Of a DNA stretch of 64,000 nt, positions 18,067 through 26,905 are shown one piece after another. The DNA comes from Microcystis wesenbergii NRERC-220 (GTDB taxonomy: Bacteria; Cyanobacteriota; Cyanobacteriia; Cyanobacteriales; Microcystaceae): positions 186,001 through 250,000 of the forward strand of contig NZ_JAVSJA010000001.1 of assembly GCF_032027425.1 (NCBI RefSeq), written 5' to 3'. Numbering within the stretch: the first letter of the stretch is position 1; every line of letters starts with the position of its first letter. The translations under genes and the position numbers were made by a program. The notes beneath the pieces were generated by a model. That model was not told where the DNA came from, searched no databases, and worked only from the letters and a program-made list of their open reading frames with translations.

Positions 18067-18579
18067 TTAAAATTGGCCGTTAACGATCGCAATATTCCAT
18101 TGACCGTCTTGGTTGGTTTCAAAGGCAATTTGGCGACCATCACCGCTAATGGTGGGATTGCGGACGCTTCCCCGCAGGTTAGCGGTTAACAGGGTTGCAC
18201 GGGACTGGGAACGATCATAAACCATGACATCACTTTTACCGCGTTCGCTGGAGATATAGGCAATTAAACGACCGTCAGCATTTAGAGATGGCTGATCTTG
18301 GCTAGAATCGCCACGATTTAGGTTAGGGAGATTAACTAAGCGCTTTTCTTGCAGATCGAATAAATATATACTACGACGACCGGAGCGATCGGAAGCGAAG
18401 GCTAAATAGCGACCATCAGCACTATAACTGGGAAATTGATCGGGAGCAAAACTATTTAAACCACCGGCGGGAACTTGAGGAGTGATCAAAAGAGGGGAAT
18501 TACAGCCACTTATCCCCGATAACAGCCCAAAAGAGGCCAAAAATCGCCCCAGCCAGACAAAAAAATTTTTTTCTTTCAT
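18067..18579 (-). CDS. TolB-like beta-propeller lipoprotein
   Basis: About 170 residues from the ATG at 18579; the frame also allows a TTG at 18597. A signal sequence ends in LSGISGC, a lipobox with Cys as the lipidation site, so this is probably an outer- or plasma-membrane lipoprotein. The rest contains WD40-like/TolB-type repeats: PSYSADGRYLAFASDRSGR, PSLNADGRLIAYIS and PTISGDGRQIAFETNQDG. Three blades are too few for a closed propeller, so it may pair with another chain. It is probably co-transcribed with the 71-residue gene upstream. Confidence 0.72.
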   Translation of the reverse strand: MKEKNFFVWLGRFLASFGLLSGISGCNSPLLITPQVPAGGLNSFAPDQFPSYSADGRYLAFASDRSGRRSIYLFDLQEKRLVNLPNLNRGDSSQDQPSLNADGRLIAYISSERGKSDVMVYDRSQSRATLLTANLRGSVRNPTISGDGRQIAFETNQDGQWNIAIVNGQF

Positions 18580-18602
18580 CTTGACTTTTGACCCCAAATG
18601 TG

Positions 18603-18818
18603 CTAGTAACTTTCTTCCTTGCCGACGGTTTTGAGGGTAAGTAGTTGATTGCCTTGACTGAGACTATCGGCGATCGCTTCTCGAATCGGCAGGTCAATAG
18701 TGGTTTCAGCGAGGATTTCTTGGGCTTTTTGGCGCAAATCTGCCCCAGTATCGGCATCTACTTGGTCTAGATCGAGTAATTCCTGCGATAGCTGTTCGAT
18801 CGAATTCGGGTTAGTCAT
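18603..18818 (-). CDS. Small conserved hypothetical protein
   Basis: A 71-residue acidic, helical protein (MTNPNSIEQLSQELLDLDQ...). I do not recognise a family. It sits 23 bp upstream of the lipoprotein gene on the same strand, with an ATG start and no membrane segment. A longer frame at 18500-18757 overlaps it in another phase but shows no such regularity and is treated as a shadow. Confidence 0.55.
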   Translation of the reverse strand: MTNPNSIEQLSQELLDLDQVDADTGADLRQKAQEILAETTIDLPIREAIADSLSQGNQLLTLKTVGKEESY

Positions 18819-19036
18819 AGCTCAGGCTCCCAACAAGCTTAATTACAATCCCATTGTAAAGAGGGTCTATCCCTAATTGGGGATTTTTTGGCTTTAATTC
18901 AGTATTGATACCAATCCAACTTTAAAAACCCAGTTATGAATTGTTTCCCACTTCCCCACTTCCCTCAAAAAAATTTTCCCAGAGGTGCTTGACATAACCC
19001 TAATGATGAAGTTACAATCAGAAATGTGGCAAAAAT

Positions 19037-19110
19037 GGGATTGTAGTTCAATTGGTTAGAGCACCGCCCTGTCACGGCGGAAGTTGCGGGTTCGAGCCCC
19101 GTCAATCCCG
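19037..19110 (+). tRNA. tRNA-Asp (GTC)
   Basis: Seventy-four bases folding as a complete cloverleaf: acceptor arms GGGATTG and CAATCCC, anticodon loop CTGTCAC with anticodon GTC, and T-loop GGTTCGAGCC. CCA is not encoded. It lies alone between two genes of the opposite strand. Confidence 0.95.
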
Positions 19111-19195
19111 TAAAAATCTAGATTAGAGTCGCCCATGACTCGTTATCCTGTGGGCAGTAGGACAAATAAACAGGATCCTACTGCCTAGATTTGTT

Positions 19196-21730
19196 CTAAT
19201 TTACCGATAAACCAGCATTAGCTTGAATATAATCGGGTAATTCAATTTTTACCGGTTGTATCCGCCAGATTTCCTCGCAGTATTCCCGAATCGAGCGATC
19301 GCTAGAGAATTTACCCATGCGGGCCACATTAAGAATTGCTAAACGACTCCAATGTTCTTGATCTTTATAGGCCCAACCGACTCCTTCCTGACAATCGATA
19401 TAGGACTGATAATCGGCCAGTAACATATAGGGATCATTGTAGATAAGATTATCCACAAGCGGGCGGAATAAACTACTATCACCCCGGCTAAAAAATCCCG
19501 AACCAATGAGGTCTAATACTGCCCGCAATTCTTCGTTATGGTAATAGTATTCTTGGGGATTATAACCGGCGGCTTTCTTAGCATAAACCTCCTCGGTTGT
19601 CAAGCCAAAAAGAAAGAAATTTTCCGCCCCCACCTCTTCACGAATTTCGATATTTGCCCCATCGAGAGTGCCGATAGTTAAGGACCCATTCATAGAGAAT
19701 TTCATATTACCAGTTCCCGAAGCTTCTTTCCCGGCGGTGGAAATTTGTTCAGACAAGTCGGCAGCTGGATAAACCCGTTGACCGAAGGTGACATTATAAT
19801 CAGGTAGGAAAACCACTTTTAAACGTCCTCCAATCGTCGGATCATTATCGATCACTTCCGCCACAGAATTAATCAATTTAATGATTAATTTTGCCATAAA
19901 ATAACCCGGGGCTGCCTTCCCACCAAAAATAAAGGTACGGGGGGTAATATCGAGATTGGGGTTATTTTTGAGACGATGATAGAGAGTGACGATATGTAAA
20001 ACGTTGAGATGTTGCCGTTTATATTCGTGAATGCGTTTTACCTGCACATCAAAGAGGGTACTAGGATCAACTTTAATGCCGACTTTTTTATCGATATAAT
20101 TCGCTAAATCTGCCTTAATATCGTATTTAATTCGTCGCCAAGAGTCCCGAAATCCCCCATCATCCACATAGTTTTCTAAACCGCGTAAATCCTCCAGATG
20201 CTTAATCCAATTTTCGCCGATTTTTTCGGTAATCGCAAAAGTCAAGCGGGGATTACTAGAAACCATCCAGCGCCGGGGAGTAACTCCATTGGTTTTGTTG
20301 CTAAACTTTTCGGGAAAGAGTTCATAGAAATCGCGCAGAACATCTTTTTTCAGTAATTCTGTATGGAGGGCTGCCACCCCATTAATTGCCTGGGAACCCA
20401 CACAGGCGAGATGAGCCATACGGACGTATTTTTCGCCGCTTTCATCGATTATAGACAAACGGGACATTTTGCCGTCATCATGGGGATAAATAATGCGAAT
20501 TTTATCCAAGAAACGATAGTTAATTTCATAGATAATTTCCATTAATCGGGGGAAAAGACGACCAAAAATACTCAAAGGCCATTTTTCTAAAGCTTCTGGC
20601 AAAAGAGTATGATTAGTATAGGCGAAGGTATTTTGAGTAATAAACCAAGCTTTATCCCAATCGAAATGATGCACATCAATTAACAAGCGCATTAACTCAG
20701 CCACCCCGACGGAAGGGTGAGTATCATTCAATTGTACTGACCATTTTTGATGAAAATTATCGAGACTAGGGTTCTCATATAAGTGAATACGAATCAGATC
20801 CTGTAGGGAACAGGAAACAAAGAAATATTGCTGTTCTAAACGCAGTTCTTTGCCTTGAATTGGTTCATCGTTAGGATAGAGAACTTTACTGATATTTTCC
20901 GAGTGAACTTTATTATCCACCGCACCATAATAATCGCCGCGATTAAAGCGACCAAAATCAAAAGATTCACAAGCTTCTGATTTCCAGAGACGCATGGTAT
21001 TAGCGGTGTTAACTCGATAGCCGAGAATTGGGGTATCGTAGGGAATTCCTTTGACTACATAATCGGGAATCCAACGACTGCGATAATTACCATTTTCGTC
21101 GGTATAGGATTCGGTATAACCGCCAAATTTTACCTCTACCGATGATTCCGGTCGGGCAATTTCCCAGGGATTTCCATACTGTAACCACTTATCGGTTATT
21201 TCTACCTGCCAACCGTCGTGGATTTCTTGATCAAAGATACCAAATTCGTAGCGAATACCGTAACCAATAGCTGGAATTTCTAGGGTAGAAAGGGAATCGA
21301 GATAACAGGCAGCTAAACGACCTAAACCACCATTTCCTAACCCCGGTTCTTCTTCTTGGGCAATTAATTCTTCTAGTTTTAATCCCGATTCGCTGACAGC
21401 TTTCTGGACCTGTTCGTAGATACCGAGATTAATTAAATTATTGGCCAAATGGGGACCGACTAAAAATTCTGCCGAGAGATAACAAACGGTTCTGACATCT
21501 TTTTTTAGATAGGTTTGTTGGGTGGTTAACCAACGCTGCAATAAACGATCGCGTATGGTATAGGCCAGGGCCATGTAAAGATCGTTTTTGCTGGCTAATT
21601 CCGGTAATTTACCTTGAATATAGAGTAAATTATCCCTTAAAGCCCGTCGGATAGTTTCTGTGTCTAATCCTGTTCTGTCGTCTTCGATGATAATCGGACA
21701 AACAAAACTCGTGTCTGGAGATGTATCCAT
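19196..21730 (-). CDS. glgP: Glycogen phosphorylase
   Basis: An 844-residue GT35 enzyme that releases glucose-1-phosphate from glycogen, using pyridoxal phosphate held by the Lys in EASGTGNMKFSMNGS. Other family blocks are GLGNGGLGRLAACYLDSL, QLNDTHPSVGVAELMR and VKRIHEYKRQ. Length is standard. The gene starts with ATG at 21730. A second phosphorylase begins at 63825, so this strain carries at least two paralogues, as is common in cyanobacteria. Confidence 0.96.
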   Translation of the reverse strand: MDTSPDTSFVCPIIIEDDRTGLDTETIRRALRDNLLYIQGKLPELASKNDLYMALAYTIRDRLLQRWLTTQQTYLKKDVRTVCYLSAEFLVGPHLANNLINLGIYEQVQKAVSESGLKLEELIAQEEEPGLGNGGLGRLAACYLDSLSTLEIPAIGYGIRYEFGIFDQEIHDGWQVEITDKWLQYGNPWEIARPESSVEVKFGGYTESYTDENGNYRSRWIPDYVVKGIPYDTPILGYRVNTANTMRLWKSEACESFDFGRFNRGDYYGAVDNKVHSENISKVLYPNDEPIQGKELRLEQQYFFVSCSLQDLIRIHLYENPSLDNFHQKWSVQLNDTHPSVGVAELMRLLIDVHHFDWDKAWFITQNTFAYTNHTLLPEALEKWPLSIFGRLFPRLMEIIYEINYRFLDKIRIIYPHDDGKMSRLSIIDESGEKYVRMAHLACVGSQAINGVAALHTELLKKDVLRDFYELFPEKFSNKTNGVTPRRWMVSSNPRLTFAITEKIGENWIKHLEDLRGLENYVDDGGFRDSWRRIKYDIKADLANYIDKKVGIKVDPSTLFDVQVKRIHEYKRQHLNVLHIVTLYHRLKNNPNLDITPRTFIFGGKAAPGYFMAKLIIKLINSVAEVIDNDPTIGGRLKVVFLPDYNVTFGQRVYPAADLSEQISTAGKEASGTGNMKFSMNGSLTIGTLDGANIEIREEVGAENFFLFGLTTEEVYAKKAAGYNPQEYYYHNEELRAVLDLIGSGFFSRGDSSLFRPLVDNLIYNDPYMLLADYQSYIDCQEGVGWAYKDQEHWSRLAILNVARMGKFSSDRSIREYCEEIWRIQPVKIELPDYIQANAGLSVN

Positions 21731-21899
21731 AGGAGTGTTTTTACTGAAGATTGGCTGCTCTTAGTTTAAGATAACCAGACCCAAAATTATATCAAGAAAA
21801 GCTTAAATCTTGACTAAGATTAAGGTATAGTAATAATAAAGTTAAGGTGATTAAATTTCAGTTACCGATAGGAAGTGAAAATAGGGGAAAGTCTGAGCA

Positions 21900-22010
21900 G
21901 TGCGTGCTTTTGTGACGGGTGGAGCGGGTTTTATCGGGGCGATAATCTTGGGAAAATCGCCCTCTATACCCCTTGATGGCGTGAAAATGTCAAAACAGTC
22001 CATATACTAA
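21900..22010 (+). pseudogene. N-terminal remnant of an NAD-dependent epimerase/dehydratase
   Basis: From GTG at 21900 the frame reads VRAFVTGGAGFIGA, the nucleotide-binding first strand and glycine loop of extended SDR enzymes such as sugar epimerases, and then departs at once into unrelated sequence and a stop at 22010. A GGAAGTGAAAATAGGGG stretch upstream could be its old leader. The rest of the gene appears to have been lost by deletion or replaced by mobile DNA. Confidence 0.6.
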
Positions 22011-22106
22011 GATTACTCGAAGGCAGTTGGTTTCAAACCAATCGAGACATCACTTGTTAAGACTGAGTAGGAAAGGAAAAAGATAGTCTCAATTGTGCTG
22101 AGATGC

Positions 22107-22236
22107 TTAAGTAGTTAGGTGTTAAAAGTTGTCAGACACCCCCCTGATCAAGGTAGTAGGGTTGATTCATGAATCAACCCTACTATGAATCAACCCTAGG
22201 GGCAGGGGGGATCAGACGCAAAATCTATTTAATAAC
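22107..22236. mobile_element. MITE family 1, copy 4, truncated, with nested palindrome
   Basis: It starts TTAAGTAGTTAGGTGTTA and carries a perfect 30-bp palindrome at 22155-22184 plus a partial second copy of it. The far end degenerates within AAAATCTATTTAATAACT, immediately before the crcB stop codon at 22237. Confidence 0.75.
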
Positions 22237-22641
22237 TCATCTAGGAAAACCTGTTCTTGCTAAAATAACTCCAATTTTAAGCGCCATCATCCCCCCAAGA
22301 ACACTGCCCAACCAGTAAATTAAACCGAAAGTCACGTTTCCCTGCTCTAAAAACTTGTTAGACTCCAAACTATAGGCGGAAAAAGTTGTATAGGAACCAC
22401 AAAAACCCGTGGCAATCATCAATCCTAATTCTGGGGCAATTATGCGAATATTTTCCCTAATCATAGTAAAGATATAGGCAATAATTAAACAGCCAGAAAC
22501 ATTAACAAAAAATGTCCCCAAAAATTGCCATTCTTGACCGAAAAGACTTTCAACTAATTTCGCAATATAAAAACGACTCAAAGCCCCAAAAATAGCCCCA
22601 ATCGCCACGGATAGACCATAACGTCCTCTGAAACAATCCAT
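22237..22641 (-). CDS. crcB: Fluoride channel CrcB/Fluc, subunit 1
   Basis: I start at the ATG at 22641 (134 residues), which has AGGAGA seven bases upstream; a TTG at 22662 is possible but less likely. Four membrane segments are present with the Fluc signatures GALSRFYI, FVNVSG (pore Asn) and GSYTTFSAYSLE. Fluc proteins act as antiparallel dimers that export fluoride; where two genes occur together they may form a heterodimer. The partner gene lies upstream across a MITE. Confidence 0.9.
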   Translation of the reverse strand: MDCFRGRYGLSVAIGAIFGALSRFYIAKLVESLFGQEWQFLGTFFVNVSGCLIIAYIFTMIRENIRIIAPELGLMIATGFCGSYTTFSAYSLESNKFLEQGNVTFGLIYWLGSVLGGMMALKIGVILARTGFPR

Positions 22642-22681
22642 GCTGTCTCTCCTGCCCTTCAATAGTCAATAAATTGGAGAA

Positions 22682-22803
22682 TTAAGTAGCTGGTTATAAT
22701 TAAATTAAAAATGGATTTTAGGTTCGATCCCCCCTGCCCCCCTTAATAAGGGGGGTGCCGATAGGCGGGGGGATCTGATAGTTTTTAACGCCTACCTACT
22801 TAA
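22682..22803. mobile_element. MITE family 1, copy 5, between the two crcB genes
   Basis: A complete 122-bp copy from TTAAGTAGCTGGTTATAA to GCCTACCTACTTAA. Its right terminus overlaps the stop codon of the upstream crcB (22800-22802). It probably inserted inside a crcB pair that was once closer together. Confidence 0.88.
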
Positions 22804-23189
22804 CCTAGAAAAACTTGGGCAATAGCTGCCCCAATTCTCACGGCAATCAATCCGAAAATGATACTAGCAACGGCAAAAAAAAGACTGAGAAAATTTTGTT
22901 GATTGCGCCAGAGGATCAGGATATCTAAACTATAGGTAGAAAAGGTCGTATAAGCTCCTAAAAATCCCGTTCTCACCATTAAATCTAGTTCGTGGGAATA
23001 AAAGGGAAAACTGGGTAAAATAGCCCAAAAAAAGCCGATAGCTAGACAGCCAGTTAAGTTAATAATAAAAGTTCCAGATGGAAAGCGTAAGCCGAATTTC
23101 GCTTTTGTCCATTCGGTAATATGATAACGAGATAACGCCCCCGGAACCGCTCCGGCTACAATTGCGAAAACATCGTTCAAATCTGACAT
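22800..23189 (-). CDS. crcB: Fluoride channel CrcB/Fluc, subunit 2
   Basis: A 129-residue four-helix protein with GALSRYHI, FIINLTG (pore Asn) and GAYTTFSTYSLD, the same set of Fluc signatures as its neighbour. Divergence between the two is large, consistent with complementary subunits of a heterodimer rather than a recent duplication. Its TAA stop codon is supplied by the end of the MITE, so the final residues may differ from the ancestral protein. No fluoride riboswitch is evident upstream. Confidence 0.9.
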   Translation of the reverse strand: MSDLNDVFAIVAGAVPGALSRYHITEWTKAKFGLRFPSGTFIINLTGCLAIGFFWAILPSFPFYSHELDLMVRTGFLGAYTTFSTYSLDILILWRNQQNFLSLFFAVASIIFGLIAVRIGAAIAQVFLG

Positions 23190-23313
23190 TGTCTCTAATT
23201 TTTTTGCTATCTTTGTCTAGGCTCTATGATAATTGATGCGGTTATCGATCGCATGGCCCATATTTTCAGGGGTGTTATTGTTGAGGACAACCCTCTGACT
23301 TTAAAATAAAGGG

Positions 23314-24120
23314 ATGAAAATTCAACCGCGTAAACGTTTTGGACAACATTGGTTAAAAGATGAATCGATACTCGATCGCATCATCGGCGCTGCTAATTTA
23401 CAATCAGAGGATCGGGTATTAGAAATCGGCCCGGGTACAGGCATTTTAACCCGTCATCTTCTCGATGGCGCTCGATTGGTTGTCGCTGTAGAAATCGATC
23501 GAGATCTATGGACAATTTTAAACAAAAAATTTGGCCAACAAGATAACTTTCATCTCATCCCGGGGGACTTTCTTACCCTTAAACCGGAGCAACTGCCGCC
23601 GGTTAATAAAGTAGTGGCTAATATTCCCTATAATATCACCGGTCCGATTCTCGAAAAGCTGCTCGGTTCGATCGCCCATCCCTTCACCCCCCCTTACCAG
23701 AGTATTACCCTCTTAGTCCAGAAAGAAGTCGCCGAAAGATTAGTCGCTGTCCCCTCCACCAAAGCTTACAGCGCTCTCAGCGTCCGCATTCAATACCTTG
23801 CCGATTGTCAATGGATTTGTGACGTACCCCGGCGGGCCTTTTCTCCCTCTCCCCGGGTGGATTCGGCGGTAATTCAGCTTTTACCCCGTGTTTTGCCGAA
23901 TAATGTCAGCAATCCAGCCTTTTTGTCCACTTTAATTAGCTGGGGTTTTGCCAACCGGCGCAAAATGTTACGCAATAATCTAAAAAATTGTCTGGATAGC
24001 GATCGATTAAGCCAAATCCTGACACAATTAGAAATTAATCCCCTCGCTCGCGCCGAAGATCTCAGTTTATCGCAATGGATTGACTTGGCGGAAAAATTAG
24101 ATCAATTGCCAAAATTTTAG
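23314..24120 (+). CDS. rsmA: 16S rRNA (adenine1518/1519-N6)-dimethyltransferase RsmA/KsgA
   Basis: A 268-residue SAM methylase that dimethylates the two adjacent adenines in the 16S 3'-terminal hairpin late in 30S assembly. Visible motifs are RKRFGQHWL at the N-terminus, the SAM site VLEIGPGTGILT, and the catalytic NIPYNITGPI (NLPY-type). The C-terminal FANRRKMLRNNL block is typical. It is followed after 17 bp by ispE, an arrangement common in cyanobacteria, so the two are probably an operon. Confidence 0.96.
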   Translation: MKIQPRKRFGQHWLKDESILDRIIGAANLQSEDRVLEIGPGTGILTRHLLDGARLVVAVEIDRDLWTILNKKFGQQDNFHLIPGDFLTLKPEQLPPVNKVVANIPYNITGPILEKLLGSIAHPFTPPYQSITLLVQKEVAERLVAVPSTKAYSALSVRIQYLADCQWICDVPRRAFSPSPRVDSAVIQLLPRVLPNNVSNPAFLSTLISWGFANRRKMLRNNLKNCLDSDRLSQILTQLEINPLARAEDLSLSQWIDLAEKLDQLPKF

Positions 24121-24137
24121 ATTTTTTTTCTTGACAA

Positions 24138-25079
24138 ATGCACAGTTATACCCTTCTAGCCCCCGCTAAAATTAATTTATATCTAGAAATCGTTGGCGAT
24201 CGTCCTGATGGTTTCCACGAGTTAGTGATGGTGATGCAGACGGTGGCATTATGCGATCGCATCACTCTCCGGCCGAACGGATTGCAGGAATTCCGTCTCT
24301 TTTGCCATCATCCCCTCGTCCCCCAAGATAGCAGTAATCTCGCCCATCGCGCCGCCACTTTGATGGCGAGGGAATTCCCCCGCATCTTTGCCAATTACGG
24401 CGGCATCGATATCAGCATCGAGAAATATATTCCCGTGGCTGCCGGTTTAGCGGGGGGGTCCACCAATGCGGCGGCGGTGTTAGTCGGCATCGATTTAATC
24501 TGGGAATTAGGGTTAACCCGTCCGGAATTAGAAACTTTAGCGGCAAGATTGGGCTCCGATACTTCCTTTTGTGTGACAGGAGGAACGGTTATCTGTACGG
24601 GAAGGGGAGAAATTCTCGATCCGATCGCTCCTCTGACCGGATTATGGGTGATTTTAGCTAAATACGATCATTTATCCGTTTCTACACCCTGGGCCTACCA
24701 AAGCTATCGGCAAAAATTTCAAGATACCTATCTGTCTTCTCCAGAGGAATTTCATCACCGTCGTCAGCAGGTGAGTTCCGGGGCTTTGGTACAAGCGATT
24801 GCCCAGAAAAAACCAGCCGCTATCGGCAAATTTATCCATAATGACCTCGAAAAGGTGGTTTTACCCGAATTTCCCCTCGTAGCCGAGTTAAGACAGGTTA
24901 TGGGCGATTTAGGCGGCTTGGGAACGATGATGTCAGGCTCTGGCCCGACGGTTTTTACTCTCTGTTCATCTCAGGAAGTGGCGGAAACTATCGTTAAAGA
25001 GGCCCGGGAAATTCTCGTCGCTCCCGATCTACAATTTTGGATAGCCCCAATCACCGATACAGGCATTCAAGTGACTTGA
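24138..25079 (+). CDS. ispE: 4-diphosphocytidyl-2-C-methyl-D-erythritol kinase
   Basis: A 313-residue GHMP kinase of the MEP isoprenoid pathway, phosphorylating CDP-methylerythritol and so feeding carotenoid, phytol and quinone synthesis. The opening APAKINLYLEIVGDRPDGFHEL is diagnostic. The ATP loop PVAAGLAGGSTNAA is at residues 100-113, and MMSGSGPTVF is the third GHMP motif. It is likely translated from the same mRNA as rsmA. Confidence 0.96.
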   Translation: MHSYTLLAPAKINLYLEIVGDRPDGFHELVMVMQTVALCDRITLRPNGLQEFRLFCHHPLVPQDSSNLAHRAATLMAREFPRIFANYGGIDISIEKYIPVAAGLAGGSTNAAAVLVGIDLIWELGLTRPELETLAARLGSDTSFCVTGGTVICTGRGEILDPIAPLTGLWVILAKYDHLSVSTPWAYQSYRQKFQDTYLSSPEEFHHRRQQVSSGALVQAIAQKKPAAIGKFIHNDLEKVVLPEFPLVAELRQVMGDLGGLGTMMSGSGPTVFTLCSSQEVAETIVKEAREILVAPDLQFWIAPITDTGIQVT

Positions 25080-25088
25080 AAAAATGAC

Positions 25089-25276
25089 AATTAACCTCTT
25101 GTAAAAATCAAAAATTGTTGTTAGGGTTAGGAGTCAGTAGCCAGTAGTCAGTAGTCAGGAGAATTAAGAATGAATGATAATCAGTTAAATGGTCTATTTA
25201 CAGATTTTATGCGATTTAATCCCTATTTTTGACGTTTTTGAACCCTCAAAAATTAATTATGCAAGAGGTTTAATTG
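25089..25276. mobile_element. MITE-like element with CAATTAA-CCTCTTG termini
   Basis: The ends CAATTAACCTCTTG and CAAGAGGTTTAATTG form imperfect inverted repeats around 188 bp without a gene. The interior includes short tandem CAGTAGTCAGTAGTCAG units. No transposase is encoded. Confidence 0.6.
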
Positions 25277-25283
25277 ACCGCCT

Positions 25284-26096
25284 TTACCAAGATAACCAAA
25301 CTCGCGGAATAATTGCCTCTCGATCGCTCATTTCTCGCCTTAAAATTTGCCAAACCTGCTGAAACCATTGTCGCACTTCACCGCTAGAATTACCCCGATA
25401 ACGACATAAAAGACCATCTCCTAAAGTGCTAGTAACTCCCATCTCTCCTTCTAGGGAAAAATCTCTCACTTTCTCAATTAAATTTCTGTCCACCGGTTGA
25501 CCGATATAAACTAAAGTACCGATCAGGGCGCTATCATTTAAACCAGAAAATCCCTCGATCATTTTACCACCTAACAGGCAGGATCGATCGAGCCATAAAG
25601 GTTGTCCAGATCGCCAAATTTCCCAATTAGAATGCCATTCTCCCGCTAAAAATTTCTCCCCTCGCGCACTGCGGCCAAAACGGGTAATTTCCCATCCCAG
25701 CCAACTGCTATTTTCCCCTAAATCCACTCGTAAATGTTGGCGAAATACCGCACCATTAAAGATAATTGTTTCTTGGGGTAGCCATTCTAAACCGGCATTG
25801 TCATCAATTTTAATCTCGATTAATTGCTGTGCCATCTGACCATTACTCTGGTAAACTTTTCCGGCAGAAGCAGTGGTAATCAGGGCATTAGTAGCGGCTT
25901 GGAGATGAATTTTTTGTTGCAGAACATCACCCCCAACTATTCCCCCCGCCGTGTGTAAAATCACCGTATGACAAAGATTTTTTCCCTCGGGATAAAAAGG
26001 TCTTTGTACTTTTAAAGGGGCGGTAGCATAGACGTGATTAATCTCGGTTGCGAGATTTTTTTGCGTGTAAATTAGTTCTAGGTTTCCCTGCCACAT
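25284..26096 (-). CDS. ureD: Urease accessory protein UreD
   Basis: A 270-residue protein of the UreD/UreH family, which acts with UreF and UreG to load nickel into apo-urease. The family block LHTAGGIVGGDVL lies near residue 50, and TASAGKVYQSNG and LEWLPQETIIFNGA follow. The ATG overlaps the upstream stop by one base (TAATG), suggesting translational coupling to the preceding 174-residue gene. No other ure genes are in the window, so urease genes must be scattered or elsewhere. Confidence 0.94.
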   Translation of the reverse strand: MWQGNLELIYTQKNLATEINHVYATAPLKVQRPFYPEGKNLCHTVILHTAGGIVGGDVLQQKIHLQAATNALITTASAGKVYQSNGQMAQQLIEIKIDDNAGLEWLPQETIIFNGAVFRQHLRVDLGENSSWLGWEITRFGRSARGEKFLAGEWHSNWEIWRSGQPLWLDRSCLLGGKMIEGFSGLNDSALIGTLVYIGQPVDRNLIEKVRDFSLEGEMGVTSTLGDGLLCRYRGNSSGEVRQWFQQVWQILRREMSDREAIIPRVWLSW

Positions 26097-26620
26097 TATT
26101 GATCCTCGGTCATGGTTTCTAGAAATTGCCGATAATTTTCAGGACTGAGATTAATTTTAACTTCTATTTGCTGTTCTTTATCCCTGAACAGTAAAATATA
26201 TTCACTTTCTGCTTTTTTGCCGACCAGGAGAGGATTTTTTAGCTCGAATTTTTGATAAACCAGATGGGGTTTCGTCACCCGAATAACTAAACTAGCTTGG
26301 GATTGGGGATAAATGTCTAATTGCTCCCGTTCCCGATCTAAAATTAATTGTTTAGGTGTCATGCTTCTTTCGTCAGCAAAAGTAGATTTATGCCAATAGA
26401 GGGTAATCCCCCGAATTTGGGGCAGTTGAATGATAAATTTTTCATCAAAACCTTGCTGCTCCCAATTAATATCTTCCAGAGAGCCAGGAGCGGGAATTAA
26501 ACGCTGTTGCCAGAAGACTTCCTTAAGATTTAAATCTTGCCACCATTGGCTAATAATTTGGAAATTCTCCAGATTATCGGGGTGGGGATTGGCACTTTGC
26601 CAGAGGAGAGGAGTAAGCAT
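26096..26620 (-). CDS. Conserved hypothetical protein coupled to ureD
   Basis: A 174-residue protein I cannot assign to a named family. It is rich in aromatic residues (LWQSANPHPDNLENFQIISQ near the start) with alternating beta-like strands and no membrane span. Its stop codon overlaps the ureD start, so it is co-translated with ureD. A role linked to urease maturation is possible but rests only on this coupling. Confidence 0.6.
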   Translation of the reverse strand: MLTPLLWQSANPHPDNLENFQIISQWWQDLNLKEVFWQQRLIPAPGSLEDINWEQQGFDEKFIIQLPQIRGITLYWHKSTFADERSMTPKQLILDREREQLDIYPQSQASLVIRVTKPHLVYQKFELKNPLLVGKKAESEYILLFRDKEQQIEVKINLSPENYRQFLETMTEDQ

Positions 26621-26852
26621 TTTGGGGGAATTTTTGCGCTGGGAAAATCAGGTTAATAGTCTTCGCTGGAGTTAAGGGATCATTAAGCTCAATCATCATC
26701 GATTCTTGAGCTGCTGATCGGGCCATAATATTAACTCTCGATCGCATTTTTATTTTATCCTAATTATCGAGGGAAAAACTGCTAAAAGTGGTCTTCATCG
26801 GCGATCGTCAGCCACCAGCCCAGAAAACTGAGGGAAGATCAGATAGATTGGA

Positions 26853-26858
26853 TATAAT
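26853..26858 (+). promoter_or_regulatory. Candidate -10 box for ATPase/TOPRIM cassette A
   Basis: TATAAT within GGATATAATTAACT lies about 48 bp upstream of the ATG at 26906. No strong -35 box is seen, so this is a weak call. Confidence 0.3.
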
Positions 26859-26905
26859 TAACTAATAAAGCCCTGTATGGTCCCAAAAACTAGAATTGTT
26901 TTAAT

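Noticed and set aside
18500-18757. An 85-codon frame between the lipoprotein and the 71-residue gene
   Set aside because: It overlaps both better-supported genes in another phase and lacks regular composition.
23190-23313. Fluoride riboswitch upstream of crcB
   Set aside because: I looked for the conserved GGNGAUGG-type pseudoknot core and found no matching pattern.
26573-26726. A 50-codon minus-strand frame (MARSAAQESMMIELN...) upstream of the ureD-coupled gene
   Set aside because: It overlaps the start of the next gene in another phase and shows no family resemblance; it could be a shadow or a frameshifted leader.
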